Shown: piece after piece, positions 22,440-33,932 of the stretch
How positions within the stretch are numbered: position 1 is the first letter of the stretch
Layout of the letters: each line of letters starts with the position of its first letter
From: Epiperipatus broadwayi
Taxonomy: Eukaryota; Onychophora; Udeonychophora; Euonychophora; Peripatidae
DNA: 64,000 nt
Assembly (NCBI GenBank): GCA_028023455.1
Contig: JAQFVV010000030.1
Span: 6,652,501 to 6,716,500, forward strand
Reading direction: 5' to 3'
The notes under the pieces: generated by a model
What the model was told of the DNA's origin: nothing
Database searches by the model: none
Seen by the model: only the letters and a program-made list of their open reading frames with translations
Translations under genes and position numbers: made by a program

Positions 22440-25290
22440 TAGAGAAAAGGGAATCTTAATAAGATTAAGAGGAAAATAAAACTTTCACCCAAGTATCATC
22501 ATGTAGACTCACACACGAAAGCAGAGAGTCTCGCTGCTTGACTTGATCAAGAAGCTTAATAAAGACACTTAGAGCCGAGTCCTGAGAATGACCAAAGATG
22601 AGCCTGCAACGTGTCAACCATAAAGAAAATGTTATAAAGATAGATAATCTTATTGCTGCAAACGATCCCTTCTTAAGAGTGTTAGAAACTGAAAGAGCAT
22701 CCCTAAGATCCAGAGAGACATTCACAACAATAAAGTCCCTAATCGACTTAAGAGCAGGACAGATATAGAAAATATGGAGAATTGTCTCATCATATAATCT
22801 ACACAACTGACACTGAGATGAAATCCTAATGAAGCCTCTGCTGGCCACTAAAAAATAACTTGTTGGGAGTGCATTTAAATTTAGTTTAAGTACAAAATCA
22901 ACATGTCTTGCTTCAATGAAAAGAAGTTTCATTTTACGCAAGAGAACTTTATTTGAAACACCTAATGAAGTCAAAAGAGGAGTATAATGTGGAAATTTTA
23001 GTTTATAAACATCCCAGAATGACAATTTCCCATCAAGCGCAACTTGAACCGAGGGTATCGACTTAATAGATCAGCAATCCAATAACTTGAAAATGGAGGT
23101 GGCGTATCTGTAGGATCAATAACCAAAGGAAGGGATAACTGAGCAAACTTTAGATAAGTTACATGAAGAAAAGATATAGATCTCTGAAGATATAGAGTTG
23201 AGACCGAGTGCAAACCTAGACCATTTAAAAGCTTTGGCATTTGAATTTTAGCAATACTGATGGCTACGACCTTGTTTTTCCAAAATAATTTTGAACAAAG
23301 CAAATTTATAGCCCTCTCAAAACACTTTGTTGGCCTAATAATTGGTAAATAATAACTAAGCCTTGATTATACCAAAGAGTTCAAGAGTGTAACCTTACCC
23401 ATAAGTGAAATATTTATATTAACAAGCGATGCAACTATCCTTTTTGTTTTTATCAAGAATAATATTTTGAATCTTCCTTGTAATTACTGAACGAGATAAA
23501 ACTATTGGAAAACCAAGGAAAGACTGAGGCTTGGCTGTGAAAGTGGAAATAATTGATAAACCAGATTTAATTTTCCACATTGCGGATTTTGTAACATTAA
23601 TATGAAGATTAAAAGTATTAGAAAAAGAGTCCAATATTTGCAACAAAGCCGGAAGAAAAGATTTATCAGGAAGAAAGATAGAGACATCATCAACATAAGA
23701 AATATGATGAATAGTCTGTTTAAGAGCAGGAACATAGATACCAGGCAGTTTAGATTCTATCTGTAAAAGTAACGGATTTAAATATGTAATAAAACATAAT
23801 GTGGCAAGAGGAGATCCCTGTGGCACTGAGAGATGTGGACGAAAACCATTTGCAAGTTTACCATCCAATGAAGTAAAGATGGACCTGTTAAGTAGAAGAT
23901 TGGCTATAATACGGACATATGGAGTAGGAACCTGATAATCCTGAAGAGTCTGAAACAAAACAGAAGGCAGAACACAATCAAAGGCTGATGTGAAGTCCAA
24001 TTGAACGACCACAGGTTTTGATTTATTATGACACCTAATATACTCAATAAGAAGAAGAAAAAGCTGAACAGCTTCAGTTGTTGAATGACCCTTCTTTGCA
24101 AATTGAAATTTTGATAAATGAAGATAAATATTATTTTGTATATGACTTTAACAATAGATTCAATAGTCTTTATCAAAAGGGTGTCATAGAAATAGGACGA
24201 ATATTAGATAACGGAGTAGGAGTTAATTTCTTCTTAAGAAAAGGGACCATCGCCACTGGATAGAGATCAGGAATATTTACAAAATCATTAGCTAGAATAT
24301 CAACCATATCTCGAACTATTGGAGCTGTAAAAAATGAAAGATGAAGAAGGACAAACCTGGGAATACCATGAATCCCAGGATGTATATTGTCTGGAAAAGA
24401 ATTAATTTTTGATAATCATAGTTTCAGTTATATTATGACTAGAATCAAGCTCAGATCATTCCAGATGTTGCCAATTCTAAAAGGCAACATTTGAAGTTTA
24501 GTTTTGAAATGATTACATAGTTCAAGCAACATAATAGGGCCAGAACATACTTTATTTCCTGTGTCAATCATTAATGGAGTAGGTCTAGAATAAGCACCTA
24601 AAGCCCATCTAATATAACTTCATGTCCAGTTATGATGATTTTGAAGAAAATTTTAGACCGTTTAATAGCCACATAATGAGCAAGAGATTTCTGTATATCA
24701 TGATACTGCACTTTAGTTGCATAATATTTTCTATGGTAGAATCAAAAGAAGAGATTAGAAAGTTTGGATGAAATATCATCCAATTGCTTAGTAAAAACTT
24801 GGACCTTTTGCTTTCTAGTATAAGAATTAATAATAGAACTGAGAATACCAACAAAAGAGACCATGCCGATATGGCAGGTAATGAAAGAATATCCACTTTT
24901 CTAAAAGAATATATGCCTCTGAAAAATTGAAGCAGGAGCTGTTAATTTATTTAAGAGCCTTTTAAGAGAACTATGAGACTGAGCAACAAAGGAAGTATCA
25001 ATCAACAATGCAACATGCATAGCCAAATGATCTGAGAAAGGAACAACCTGAAGCTTTGCTGAAATGTTAAGGTGAAGTTCAGGAGAATAGTAAAGAAGAT
25101 CAATTAAAGAAGTGGTGTGACGAGTATAAAAGGAAAATGCATTAAGAGGAAAACATCCTTCACCAGATAAAAATACTCTATTAAAAAGATGTAGGAATTT
25201 ATTATTAAAATGCATGTAACACATATTGAAATCACCAAGAAATATAGTTGGATAAGAATTTGAAGACAAAAGAGAATTAATTTTATTAAA
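22440..25290 (-). pseudogene. APE-type non-LTR retrotransposon, nearly complete pol
   Basis: Read 5' to 3' on the minus strand. The endonuclease part (25269-24901) has FLGDFN, SLIDLLYYSP and FSDHLAMHVAL. A linker follows (24896-24300). The reverse transcriptase (about 24130-23430) has a GHSTTEAVQLF-type block, LDFTSAFD, VPQGSPLATLCF and the catalytic ISYVDDVSIF. The thumb and C-terminal region (23303-22465) has a CQLC...H...C zinc knuckle. Frameshifts separate these parts, so it is dead, but the domains are unusually readable. The 5' end of the endonuclease is missing. Clade (L1/Tx1 versus R1/I-like) is not resolved. Confidence 0.8.
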
Positions 25291-25535
25291 TATAGAATGA
25301 ACTTTATTTGTATTATTAATGCTATAATTGAATAATAGTAATTAAATGATTGTTTTATATTGAATGTAAACATATAAAAACTCATGAGTTGAATTCAGTA
25401 TAATTAAATGAATTTTCTGATATAAATACATATCCCTGATATATATATATATATATATTATGTGTTGGATTCATCCCTAAATATCTTAAAAGTAGTGTAA
25501 ATACTGTAGATGTGTGCTTATTTTTTTATTATATT

Positions 25536-25670
25536 CATTTATTGTGTAGGTTTTTTTTTCTCATGTGTCATAGCATCAGCTGGGAAGCAAACCTGCTAAC
25601 CTGGGACATCTGCTTGTAAAGCTGCTGTCGCTGACCTCTCGACCACCAATGCTTGACATTTATTGTGTAG
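25536..25670 (-). mobile_element. SINE subfamily A, 14-bp TSD
   Basis: The perfect direct repeat CATTTATTGTGTAG lies at 25536-25549 and 25657-25670. The body (25550-25656) has a T-run, TGTGTCATAGCATCAGC, a decayed box B and the complement of box A, and ends CACCAATGCTTGA. Confidence 0.9.
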
Positions 25671-25711
25671 TTGTCTACTTCTTTCTCAGTCCAAACAGCT
25701 AGTTATACACC

Positions 25712-25977
25712 CCCTGAGACTCTAAACATCACATGATCACCACTTCTTATGCTTGTTCATAACTATTATAAAAACAAGCAAAACTCTTCATAAAGTAGTG
25801 CCACTCAGTGCCATCCAGAGTAATCAATGGATGCCAAAAGGCTTGTGCATAAAATCCCCATCTACTCAAGATGGAGATTTTATACACAACCCTTCTGGCA
25901 TCCATTGATTACTCTGGCTGGCACTGAGTGGCACTAATGTATGGAAAGTTTTGTCTGTTTTAATAACCCTCAGACTC
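25712..25977. mobile_element. F2 mini-foldback with 11-bp TSD
   Basis: CCCTGAGACTC (25712-25722) and CCCTCAGACTC (25967-25977) flank a 244-bp body. The arms are inverted F2 3' ends, turning at CATCTACTCAAGATGG near 25860-25873. The turn lies about 17 bases 3' of the ribozyme cut position expected from full F2 units, and the catalytic core is absent. Confidence 0.8.
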
Positions 25978-26913
25978 ATTGTCATTTTTTTTCTTCAGCT
26001 AGTAGTGGATATTTAGAGAGGTTAAGATTTAAGAAGCTATGGAGGGATTTTAACCTGACCTATGGATGTTTCTCATTTTAGAGATGGTGCTCTAGTCTGC
26101 AATATGGCAGATAGTGGGAAGGGATAGTCTCTCTGTGCACTTGGACATGTTTGAGAAAAATGATCGTTAGGAAATATGCCTGGATACCCAGTCTGACAAT
26201 CATTTAGTTAGTATATTAAGTTCAAAGATAGTCAATATTATTATTTTAACACCCATTAACCCCAGGTTTAAATTCTCACATATACTTATATTTAAATGTA
26301 AGTTTAAACAGAGGATACAAAAAATCTTAAGCCCATTTCATTTGGCACTAAAGCACATATGCCCAATAGATTTATAATAGAGAAATAATAATTATGTTTT
26401 AGTTAATGAAATGAGATAAGTTCAAGATTAGTAAATGAAATCTTAAAAAATATTGTTAGATATTAAGAGGGTAGAAGATAGGGATAGGAAGGTAGACAAA
26501 GAAATAGATAATCAACAGGTTAATTAAATAAAGCAGTGTGAAAAAGAAAAGACCAAGTTGGAAGTAGTAAGTACTATATAGTAAGGGTGTAAACTAGTGT
26601 ACTAATTTAATGTGAGGAGTAAATTAAAATAGTTTTGTATTCTAATTTTATATAAGTAATAGAAGTGAATAGAAAGTAAATAAATAAAATATTTTCTACT
26701 ATTTTTATGTAATCAATAGAAGTTTTTAAATAATAGTAAAGAATAAAATTAAACAAATGTAGTTTTCTATAATTTAAAGATTATAGGACTAAGATTGACA
26801 AAACAGAAACAAATTTAAATATTGAAAAACCACCCATGCAAGTGGTAAAACAGCCAACAGAAGATAGAACCTGAAAACAAGGAGGCTAACTTATAAGAAC
26901 TACGTCACTAGCC
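25978..26913. other. AT-rich stretch, nothing firm
   Basis: No supported feature. The 26450-26910 part could be the untranslated leader of the Gag-like remnant that follows, but no LTR was identified. Confidence 0.4.
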
Positions 26914-27260
26914 ATGGATTTAGAAATGTTGTGTAATTTGATCTTGAATGGCTTACAAGATATGCAGGAATGCCAACAAAAAATGAACTTCAAATTACAA
27001 GATATGTAAGAAAGTCTCAGAAAATAAGACAAGATATGCAGGAAAGCCAGCAAAAATGTGTGCTGGAATTAAGAGAAATGATGAATGCAATGAAAAAAAA
27101 AACAGATGTTGACAATGAGATTGAATGAAGTGAGAGACAAGATAAAAGTAGAAATTCAAAATATGATAGAATCTGTATGTAGAGATTGTAAAGAGAATTT
27201 GAATGGTTTGAGAAATAAAATGAACAAAAATAGGAAATATAGAAATCTAATTAAGAGAGA
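26914..27260 (+). pseudogene. Coiled-coil Gag-like remnant
   Basis: From the ATG at 26914 the translation, across stops and two frame changes, is a heptad-rich helix with repeated DMQE and QQK blocks: LQDMQECQQKMNFKLQDM, QDMQESQQKCVLELREMM, then VRDKIKVEIQNMIES. Such N-terminal coiled coils are common in Gag of LTR retrotransposons and in LINE ORF1. No other domain is seen nearby, so the element type is open. Confidence 0.35.
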
Positions 27261-27939
27261 GTAACAAGGAATAGCAAAAATATAGCAGATATCAGAGAAA
27301 ATATAAACTAACTAACTATAAGGGTTAAGAATTTAAAAATGGATGTAGAAGATAAAGAATATAGTAATAAGAAAATAGTTGCAAGCCATTTATTTCCTTT
27401 ATTCTTTGTTCACTCAGCAGAATACATTTTTTAATGTAATTAGTTAAAAATTAATTTGTAACTAGATAAAAGTACCCAAATGTATTGGATATAATATTGA
27501 ATAGCATTACTAAAAAAAAGTGATAGACATCAGTTTTTTTAGGTTTTGGTTTTAGAGAGCTCTCTTGTTTTAAGAAAGTTCTAATGTTGAGTGAGGAGTT
27601 TTGGATTACCTCAGCAATAACAAAAACTTTAGAAAGTTAAACTGATTAGAAGAGCATTTTCAGTTACTTAATGAGTTGAATGAAAATAAGTGGTGTCTCC
27701 ATTTGATTTTTGACATTTTAGGCATTGTAATTGTGCTGCAATTTCTATATTTGTTACGCTGTTTAAGCATATCTATAACCTTGTATTATGGTTTGTGATG
27801 GCTTACAGCTTCTCTTCTACTTGCTGCTACAGAATTTTAATGCATTAATTAAAAAAAAAACTAAAGATGTCAGTATTATATGGATTTTTTTGTAATATTA
27901 TCCATGTTAGAATTGAGTCTTTCAATGATGGTCCTTTTT
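27261..27939. other. AT-rich stretch, nothing recognised
   Basis: No supported feature. Confidence 0.45.
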
Positions 27940-28670
27940 AGATATACACACTAACAAAAAGAACCCACTTTCTGATTAATTACTCCCCCCCCCCCAAAAA
28001 AAAAAAGCCAAATTAGTTGGTGGGTTTCATTTTAAAATTGTAGTGTGAATTTTTTCAATGTTGTGGGTTAAATTGAATCATGTAGAATTGCGTATTATTT
28101 TCAATTGAAAAAAAGATTGTAACTTTTTATAAATACACACAAAGAAAATAAAACCCACTTTCTGATTAATTACTGTCAATACCCCAAAAAAGTTATCCGT
28201 GGGTATCATTTTTAAATTTAGTATTTGAATAATATTACGGCTTTTGATAAAATCTACACACTAATAAAAAAATCCACTTTTTGATTCATTACTGTCCAAA
28301 AGAACAAAATGCAACATAGTTGGATGTCATTTTGAAATGTAGTATTACAAGAACGGTACTTTTTATATATACACACTAACAAAAAGAACCCCCTTTCTGA
28401 TTAATTACTGTCCAAAAACAAAAAAAAAGAAGAGCAAATTAGTCGGGTATCATTTGTAAATTTAGCATGAATGTAGCAATTTTGTGTAAATTGAAAAAAA
28501 AAAAATGTATAATTGCGTTTTATTTTCAATTAAAAAAATTCCTCAATTAAAAAAATCCCGTAACTTTTGACAGATAAACACAAACAAAAACAACCCATTT
28601 TATGATTAATTACTGTCCAAAAAACGTCAATTATGCTGGTATCATTTTTAAATTTAATGTGAATTTCTTT
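27940..28670. repeat. Degenerate tandem array, about five units
   Basis: The block TACACACTAACAAAAAGAAC, CCACTTTCTGATTAATTACT and TGTCCAAAA recurs at about 27948, 28131, 28254, 28368 and 28572. Between copies come GGTATCATTTTTAAATTTAG and, in some, AATTGCGTATTATTTTCAAT. Units vary from about 110 to 200 bp by internal deletion. No coding potential; satellite-like. Confidence 0.8.
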
Positions 28671-28793
28671 TTTTTTTTTTAAATAGTAATATTATTTACT
28701 ATTAGTTGCTCTAATTTCCTATTACAAAAACTAAAAAAGCTGATATTTGTAGAGATAGAATCATAGGCCCTGCATGTATGTGTTTTTGATTAG

Positions 28794-28831
28794 CATCAAC
28801 GCCATCAAACGGCATCAACGCCATCAAACGG
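28794..28831. repeat. 19-bp perfect tandem duplication
   Basis: GCATCAACGCCATCAAACG occurs twice in direct succession. It stands out by its higher GC content. Confidence 0.85.
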
Positions 28832-29640
28832 CTAACACCAGGGAATAGAAAACAACCGAGAAAGGTTAAATCACTCAGACAAGTTAAAATAGTTAATTAC
28901 AATTTAATTCATAAATTTATTTGTTTATTACCATAAATTTCAAACTTGTGAAATTAAATTTCTTCAATGTAGTAGGATTCTATTGCATTATACTTAAATA
29001 GCTCACTTTTAAGACTGTAGAATTCCAAAAGTGTTGTTTATTTATCATTCTTATTATCTAAATAAATGTTACATTTTGTCAAATTTTTGTGTTTGATTTT
29101 AATATTATCTTAATCACATATGATATTCAGAAATCTTAACATTATATAATCAATGATAACATTATAATTTATTTTAGTTATTAAAAGTGCATGCATTAAA
29201 AGTGCATGCATATAAAATAAAAATAATAATCACTTTGTTATAATGATCTATAGATGTGAAGAATGCATCTAAAAATAAAATATTTATCCATTTCTTACCA
29301 CAAATGATCACTATAATTCAGTTTCAATTATTAAAAGAAGACTGCTTTTGTGATAAAATTATTATCTGTGCTTATTCATTAACCATTATAAATTTAATTT
29401 TTAAATTATTTATCTCAACTTTATAAGAAAAAGTCGATATGAGTTGCTAATAAAATATTGAGTGACCATAAAATCCCTGATGCAGTCTTGATCTTTGAAT
29501 ACTATCCTAGGAGAATATTATTTTATTCTAAATTATTAAAAGTATATATTTATATTTTTCTCCTTTACTTTCTTTGCATTTCTTTATATATTCATATATA
29601 TTGCTCTCATATACACTTTAATGCAAAAAAAAATTAAATA

Positions 29641-29700
29641 AAACTTCTTTATTTTCCTGACAGATTCGACTATACAGCAGTCTTCATCAGGGCATTCTCA
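29641..29700 (-). ncRNA. Hammerhead-like relic, Penelope-type tail
   Basis: Minus strand: CCCTGATGAAGACTGCTGTA, then TAGTCGAATCTGTCAGG. It has CTGATGA, a GACT/AGTC stem II, GAA and a TGTC cleavage-like triplet. The A of GAAA is changed and helix I is not convincing. The segment is absent from the matching position in the 47.8-49.4 kb copy, so it looks like a separate insertion. Confidence 0.3.
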
Positions 29701-29733
29701 ATTTCCTTTACCTTTTAAATTAAGAGTTTCTAT

Positions 29734-29857
29734 GTGTTTTACTTTAATTAAAATATTTTCTTTTAAAATTTGGTATTATTGTTATAAATTAGGTAGTGTT
29801 TTACTTTAATTAAAATATTTTCTTTTAAAATTTGGTATTATTGTTGTAAATTAGGTA
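29734..29857. repeat. 62-bp tandem duplication
   Basis: GTGTTTTACTTTAATTAAAA through AAATTAGGTAG occurs twice in a row with a single difference, so the duplication is recent. Confidence 0.9.
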
Positions 29858-30170
29858 GATATTATCTTAGGAGTAAGAGTATGTCACCTTATATTTTCAC
29901 TAGGATGCCATTCATTGTTTAATAACTCATAAATAAATAAAAGAGTGAACATTTTAATATTAGAAATATCTAATAAAAGATCTTACTATCATAATCGATG
30001 ATCAAAAAAAATATTTTTTTTTTACCAAAATAAATTATTTTAAAAAGGAAAAGGCACAAATAAAACGTAAGAAACATTATTATTTTTTATCAAGAGTTTT
30101 GAATTGTGAATCAGACCACTGCAATAATATGGTGAGAATAGAGGTGGTGAGATATGTTATTATATTGGAA

Positions 30171-31379
30171 GGGGGTATTAAAAAGATATTACAAGAAAGA
30201 CTATATTATAACATAAATACTCTTTGGTATGTGCTTTCAATATTAAAGCATTTATATTTTGACAGTGAGAGTTCTCTTAAAATTTATTAAATGTGAATAG
30301 CATATTTATAATGTTTAGTTATTATTATCCTTATCCCTATGGCTCTTTTTATTATAACATATATCATATATGAGAACCAATGAGCTTAACCTACATATTA
30401 CCATTTATGAGGTTATTTATTTATTTTTCTGGTAGTTGGTCTGTTCTCTCTTTCATGAAGGTTATAATATATATATATTGAAACAGATATACTGTTCCAC
30501 GTATATATATTCTTAAAATCCCCCTCCCCCATTTAAAAAGACTAGCATAATTTGATCAAATTAAAAAAGAAATAAAGCAAAAAGTTTATAGTTAAAAGAA
30601 AATCATTATTGATTTTATAGTTTCAAATTATGATGTAAATAAAAGCTGGCATTTATTAAAAAGATTACATTTTTAATTTTTGGAATGATGTTTCTGAATA
30701 AAGTGTGATAACAGCTTGAGGCAGTCTTAATAAATTGAAAAACATGGCTTAATCTTCATGCTTTCTTATCTATTCCACTAAAAAAGTAGATTAGCCAATC
30801 ATTATGAAGAGAAAGACAATCGGACTTAAATGAGAGCTGTGGGATGACTAGGATACATGGGCTGAACTGTTTAATCAATCCAAGAATCAGAATATATATA
30901 GTCAAGTTGCAAGTTCAGAGATTTTTAAAAAGTTTTTTTCAAAGAGATTTTTAGGAGATCAAATAGTTATTTTTTTCCAAAGAGATATTTTTCAAGTAGC
31001 TGTTAAAAAAGAATTAAGAAAAAAAGATTTCAATTTTAAAAAGATATTAAGAGCAGTTAAAGAACCTCTATTAATGATGGAAAAAGAAAACATTATTAAG
31101 GAAAACATAGCGATGGAAGGGTAAACGGTAACAGCTTTTCTCTTCATTCTAAGCCATGGTCCTCCAAGATTTGCTTGGATAAATATCATAGAAAGGAAAT
31201 AATACCATTCAGCTGAAATATGATGCCCCTTTTGAAGGCAGTCACATCACGGATATGAAGAAACAAGCTGGATAAATGAAGGTAATGATTTTATAAAAAT
31301 ATTCAATACTATGTGCATTTATAGAAGACAAGACAAAACGTCTTTCTTAAACTAAAATTATATGTGTTTTTAAAAGATA
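30171..31379. other. AT-rich stretch, nothing recognised
   Basis: No supported coding or RNA feature. A (TA)n tract lies near 30469. Confidence 0.45.
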
Positions 31380-31560
31380 AACAAAACGTCTTTATTATAA
31401 ATAAAATAAAAATTATGAATAAATGTAGCTGCCTGAAAATACGTTCATTATTGGAAAATTATAAATGAAATTAAAATTATGAATAAGTGTAGCTGCATGA
31501 AAATACGTTTGTTACTGGAAAATTATAAATGAAACTAAAATTATGAAAATCGTTTATTAT
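31380..31560. repeat. Tandem repeat, about 67-bp unit, 2.5 copies
   Basis: AAAATTATGAATAA, TGTAGCTGC and TGAAAATACGTT, followed by ATTGGAAAATTATAAATG or a close variant, recur at about 31410, 31475 and partially 31540. Confidence 0.8.
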
Positions 31561-32589
31561 TGATAAAGTATATTTGGAAACATACATCTGTGGCAGACCA
31601 AACAATAATATTTATGATAGATTAACTAACTTAAAATTAACTGGAACTTTGAATTAGATGTAAAATATAAATTGTTAAAGAACTTGCATTATTTAATTCA
31701 TATTGCCCTATTATTGGATACATACCAAGATGCACAATGGACTGTGAATAAACTATTTGTGAATTAAGTGAAACTCTGAATTAAATACAATGCTAGCAGT
31801 TATCTTCATTATTATATCTGTAAAGGATATATTCATACATGAATAATTTAAACCACATTACATGTGACTACTACCTAAAATAATACAAATCACAATCAAA
31901 TGGAACTCTGAATTAAGTGCTATTAGTTGTCTTCATTATTCTCTCTGTTGTCTTAATATATCACACTCCTCTCTGTGAACTAATTAAATGATTAAAGATG
32001 TAAACTGTTGAAGAACTTTTGAGAGAAGAACTTTATTATACTCTCAACAGATTACATTCTCTAAGCCATCTCGCCACCTAAAATGTTATTGGAAGTAGGC
32101 CTAAGAGATACAGGGACTGTCAATGAAATATTTTGCTTGATGGACATTTATTTAAACCTGTTATTAAATAAAATTATTGTTACTTAAAATTAATTTTAGT
32201 TATCCAGTTGTTCAATTTTATTTTGTTTTTATTGCATCACTCATCATTCAGTGCACTTGTTCATGAGAATCTCATGCCTCCTGAGCTATGTCTGGCATAA
32301 CTAGACCCAGGTAAGTCAGGTTGTAGTGAGATGGAACTCTAGTGGTGCCATTTGGAAAACCAAACATAGAAATGTCTAGATGCTTCCAGTCTCTATGGTG
32401 CTACATCCTCTGATGAGCAGGAAATATTGTTGTAGGGGGGTAACATCTGCATTGGGGAATGCCAATCGATAGTTCCTTCCTGCAACATGCTCATCAGGAA
32501 ATTGTTACAACTGATGTAATAAAAGGGTTGTATGGGGTCCGGTTACAATATATATATGTATTTTAGGAAGTGTGACAATAGCTGTAACA
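31561..32589. other. No gene; one GC-richer patch
   Basis: Mostly AT-rich without features. At 32225-32560 a GC-richer patch contains CTCTGATGAGCAGGAAAT and an inverted TGCTCATCAGGAAATTG, reminiscent of hammerhead-bearing repeats but without a foldable core. Confidence 0.35.
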
Positions 32590-33190
32590 AACTTTTTGTC
32601 AATAAGTGCCACAAGATAAAGCATTTAAAAATCTTTATCTAGAATTATCCCTATCCCCAAACCAGTTTTGAACTGTTGGCTCTCCTCAGTGAGGCACTAG
32701 GATATTCAGATATTAGATGTAATATACCAACTCAACCAGTACTTATCTAATATTTAACTATTAAATAGAAAAATCTAAAATTTTCAGACACCTATATATC
32801 TTCAAATTCAACTATCTAACTTAAATAGCTACCTACCTTAAACATTATAATTTTGCTCTTGAGGTTTTGATAATGTTATATTGCTGAGGCTATTAATATA
32901 TGATGAGGCTGAAGTGTTTTTAAACCCATATAGCTATTACGTTTAGCTAGCTGGATTTAAAGACATACAGATGTCTGAAAATGTCAGATTTTCTATTTAA
33001 TAGTTAAGTATTAGATAAGAGCTGGCCTTGAGTTGGTATTTTAGATGTAGTATCTGAATATCCTAAAAGTCTCACTGAGTAGAGCCAACAAGGAATAATT
33101 CTAGATAGAGATTTTTAAATGCTTTCTCTTGCGGCACTCATCGATTAAAAAGCTTGTTAGAGCCATTAGCACACTCCCTATATTATATAT
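32590..33190. mobile_element. F3 foldback (hammerhead family relative)
   Basis: The left arm (about 32590-32860, minus) and right arm (about 32885-33190, plus) share ATTTTTAAATGCTTT, ATCTAGAATTAT, AGAGCCAACA, GATATTCAGATA, TTAGATAAG and others in inverted order. The positions equivalent to the F2 ribozyme carry recognisable remains, so F3 is probably a diverged sister of F2. A second, partial copy lies at 43235-43520. Confidence 0.7.
32645..32704 (-). ncRNA. Relic hammerhead (F3)
   Basis: Minus strand, aligned to F2: ATCCTA outer helix, CCTCA inner helix, CTGAGGA core (the variable position 7 is G), GAGCC then AACA stem II remains, AAAA in place of GAAA, then CTGGTT and TGGGG closing helix I, and TAGGGAT closing the outer helix. 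The helices are still pairable. Change of G12 should inactivate it. The right arm has lost the 3' half. Confidence 0.5.
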
Positions 33191-33284
33191 CTGTAATATA
33201 AGCTTAGAACAAGTCAAGTGATATATGACTTGGTTTTTTGATTATATATATATATTCTTTTTTTAATTATTCACATTCATGCTC

Positions 33285-33770
33285 ATATAAAGTAATATTA
33301 TATGGTCACCATTTTTATGCTTACATAATCTGTTAACATGTACAAAACTTTCTCCATACAATATTGTTGCTTAGTGTAAACCATAGCAATAAATAAAGCA
33401 GAAAGTTAGTGCATCGACATCCATATCTAATGCCTACTCATCCAGTATGTCAAGACTAGTTTCTAGCTTAATATGTTCATTAGCGAAGAGCCTTGGATTT
33501 GAGAGCACTGCATCTAGATCTTTGGATCTTATGTATTATAATAACCTAAAAAGACAAAAAGTTATTGCTGGAGGAATTGCATTAGATCCCAAAATCTATG
33601 TACAGTGCTCTCAGATTGAAGGCTAATCACTGATGAAAGCCATAAGCTAGAAACTAGTCTGGGGATATTGGATGAGTAAGTGCTAGATAGGGATTTTGAG
33701 GCATCCATTGATTACTGTGATTTGCTCTAGGTGGCAATACTGTATAAAGAAAATTGCTACTGTATTATAA
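33285..33770. mobile_element. F2 foldback, two units
   Basis: Left arm 33285 to about 33550 (minus), right arm about 33555-33770 (plus). Shared blocks are GATGAGTA-type, the GAAACTAGTC ribozyme end, the GAGAGCACTG block and ATCTAGATC. The left ribozyme is badly eroded; the right one is mostly readable. Confidence 0.75.
33615..33680 (+). ncRNA. Hammerhead ribozyme (F2), intact core
   Basis: Core CTGATGA at 33630-33636, stem II AGC/GCT around CATAA, GAAA at 33650-33653, palindrome ACTAGT at 33653-33658, cleavage triplet GTC ending at 33659, then TGGGGATATTGGAT. Helix I is weakened: TAATCA against TGGGGA leaves two mismatches. Core bases are all conserved. Confidence 0.65.
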
Positions 33771-33932
33771 AGTAAGAATTTAGACAAAACACTTGTTTTT
33801 AAATTTAAATTATTAGCAGTTGCTCGTAAAAAAATCAAAAAAGATAGAGACAAAAAAAAACCCCATTAAAGATTAATTTTTATATGATTATCCAAAACTC
33901 TTGCATTTGAACTATTTTTGATTGTAATTTTT

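Larger units (their letters stand above)
28861..30170. repeat. Block duplicated at 47830-49390
   Basis: The order of shared blocks is the same in both places: AATTTAATTCAT, AATAAATGTTA, a TATCTTA-TCACATAT block, GAAGACTGCT, CATAAAATCC, CTATCCTAGGAGA, AAAATATTTTCT, CACTAGGAT and CATTCATT, and GGCACAAA. Homology extends over roughly 1.3 kb, with independent insertions in each copy. It is an old duplication or two copies of one long unclassified repeat. No ORF is conserved between them. Confidence 0.7.

Noticed and set aside
23502-23735. 77-codon ORF inside the LINE at 22.4-25.3 kb
   Set aside because: Alternative frame of the reverse transcriptase region; the catalytic motifs are in the other frame.
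27940-28670. CRISPR-like array
   Set aside because: Repeat units are long, unequal and degenerate with no unique spacers of constant length, and the DNA is animal-type.
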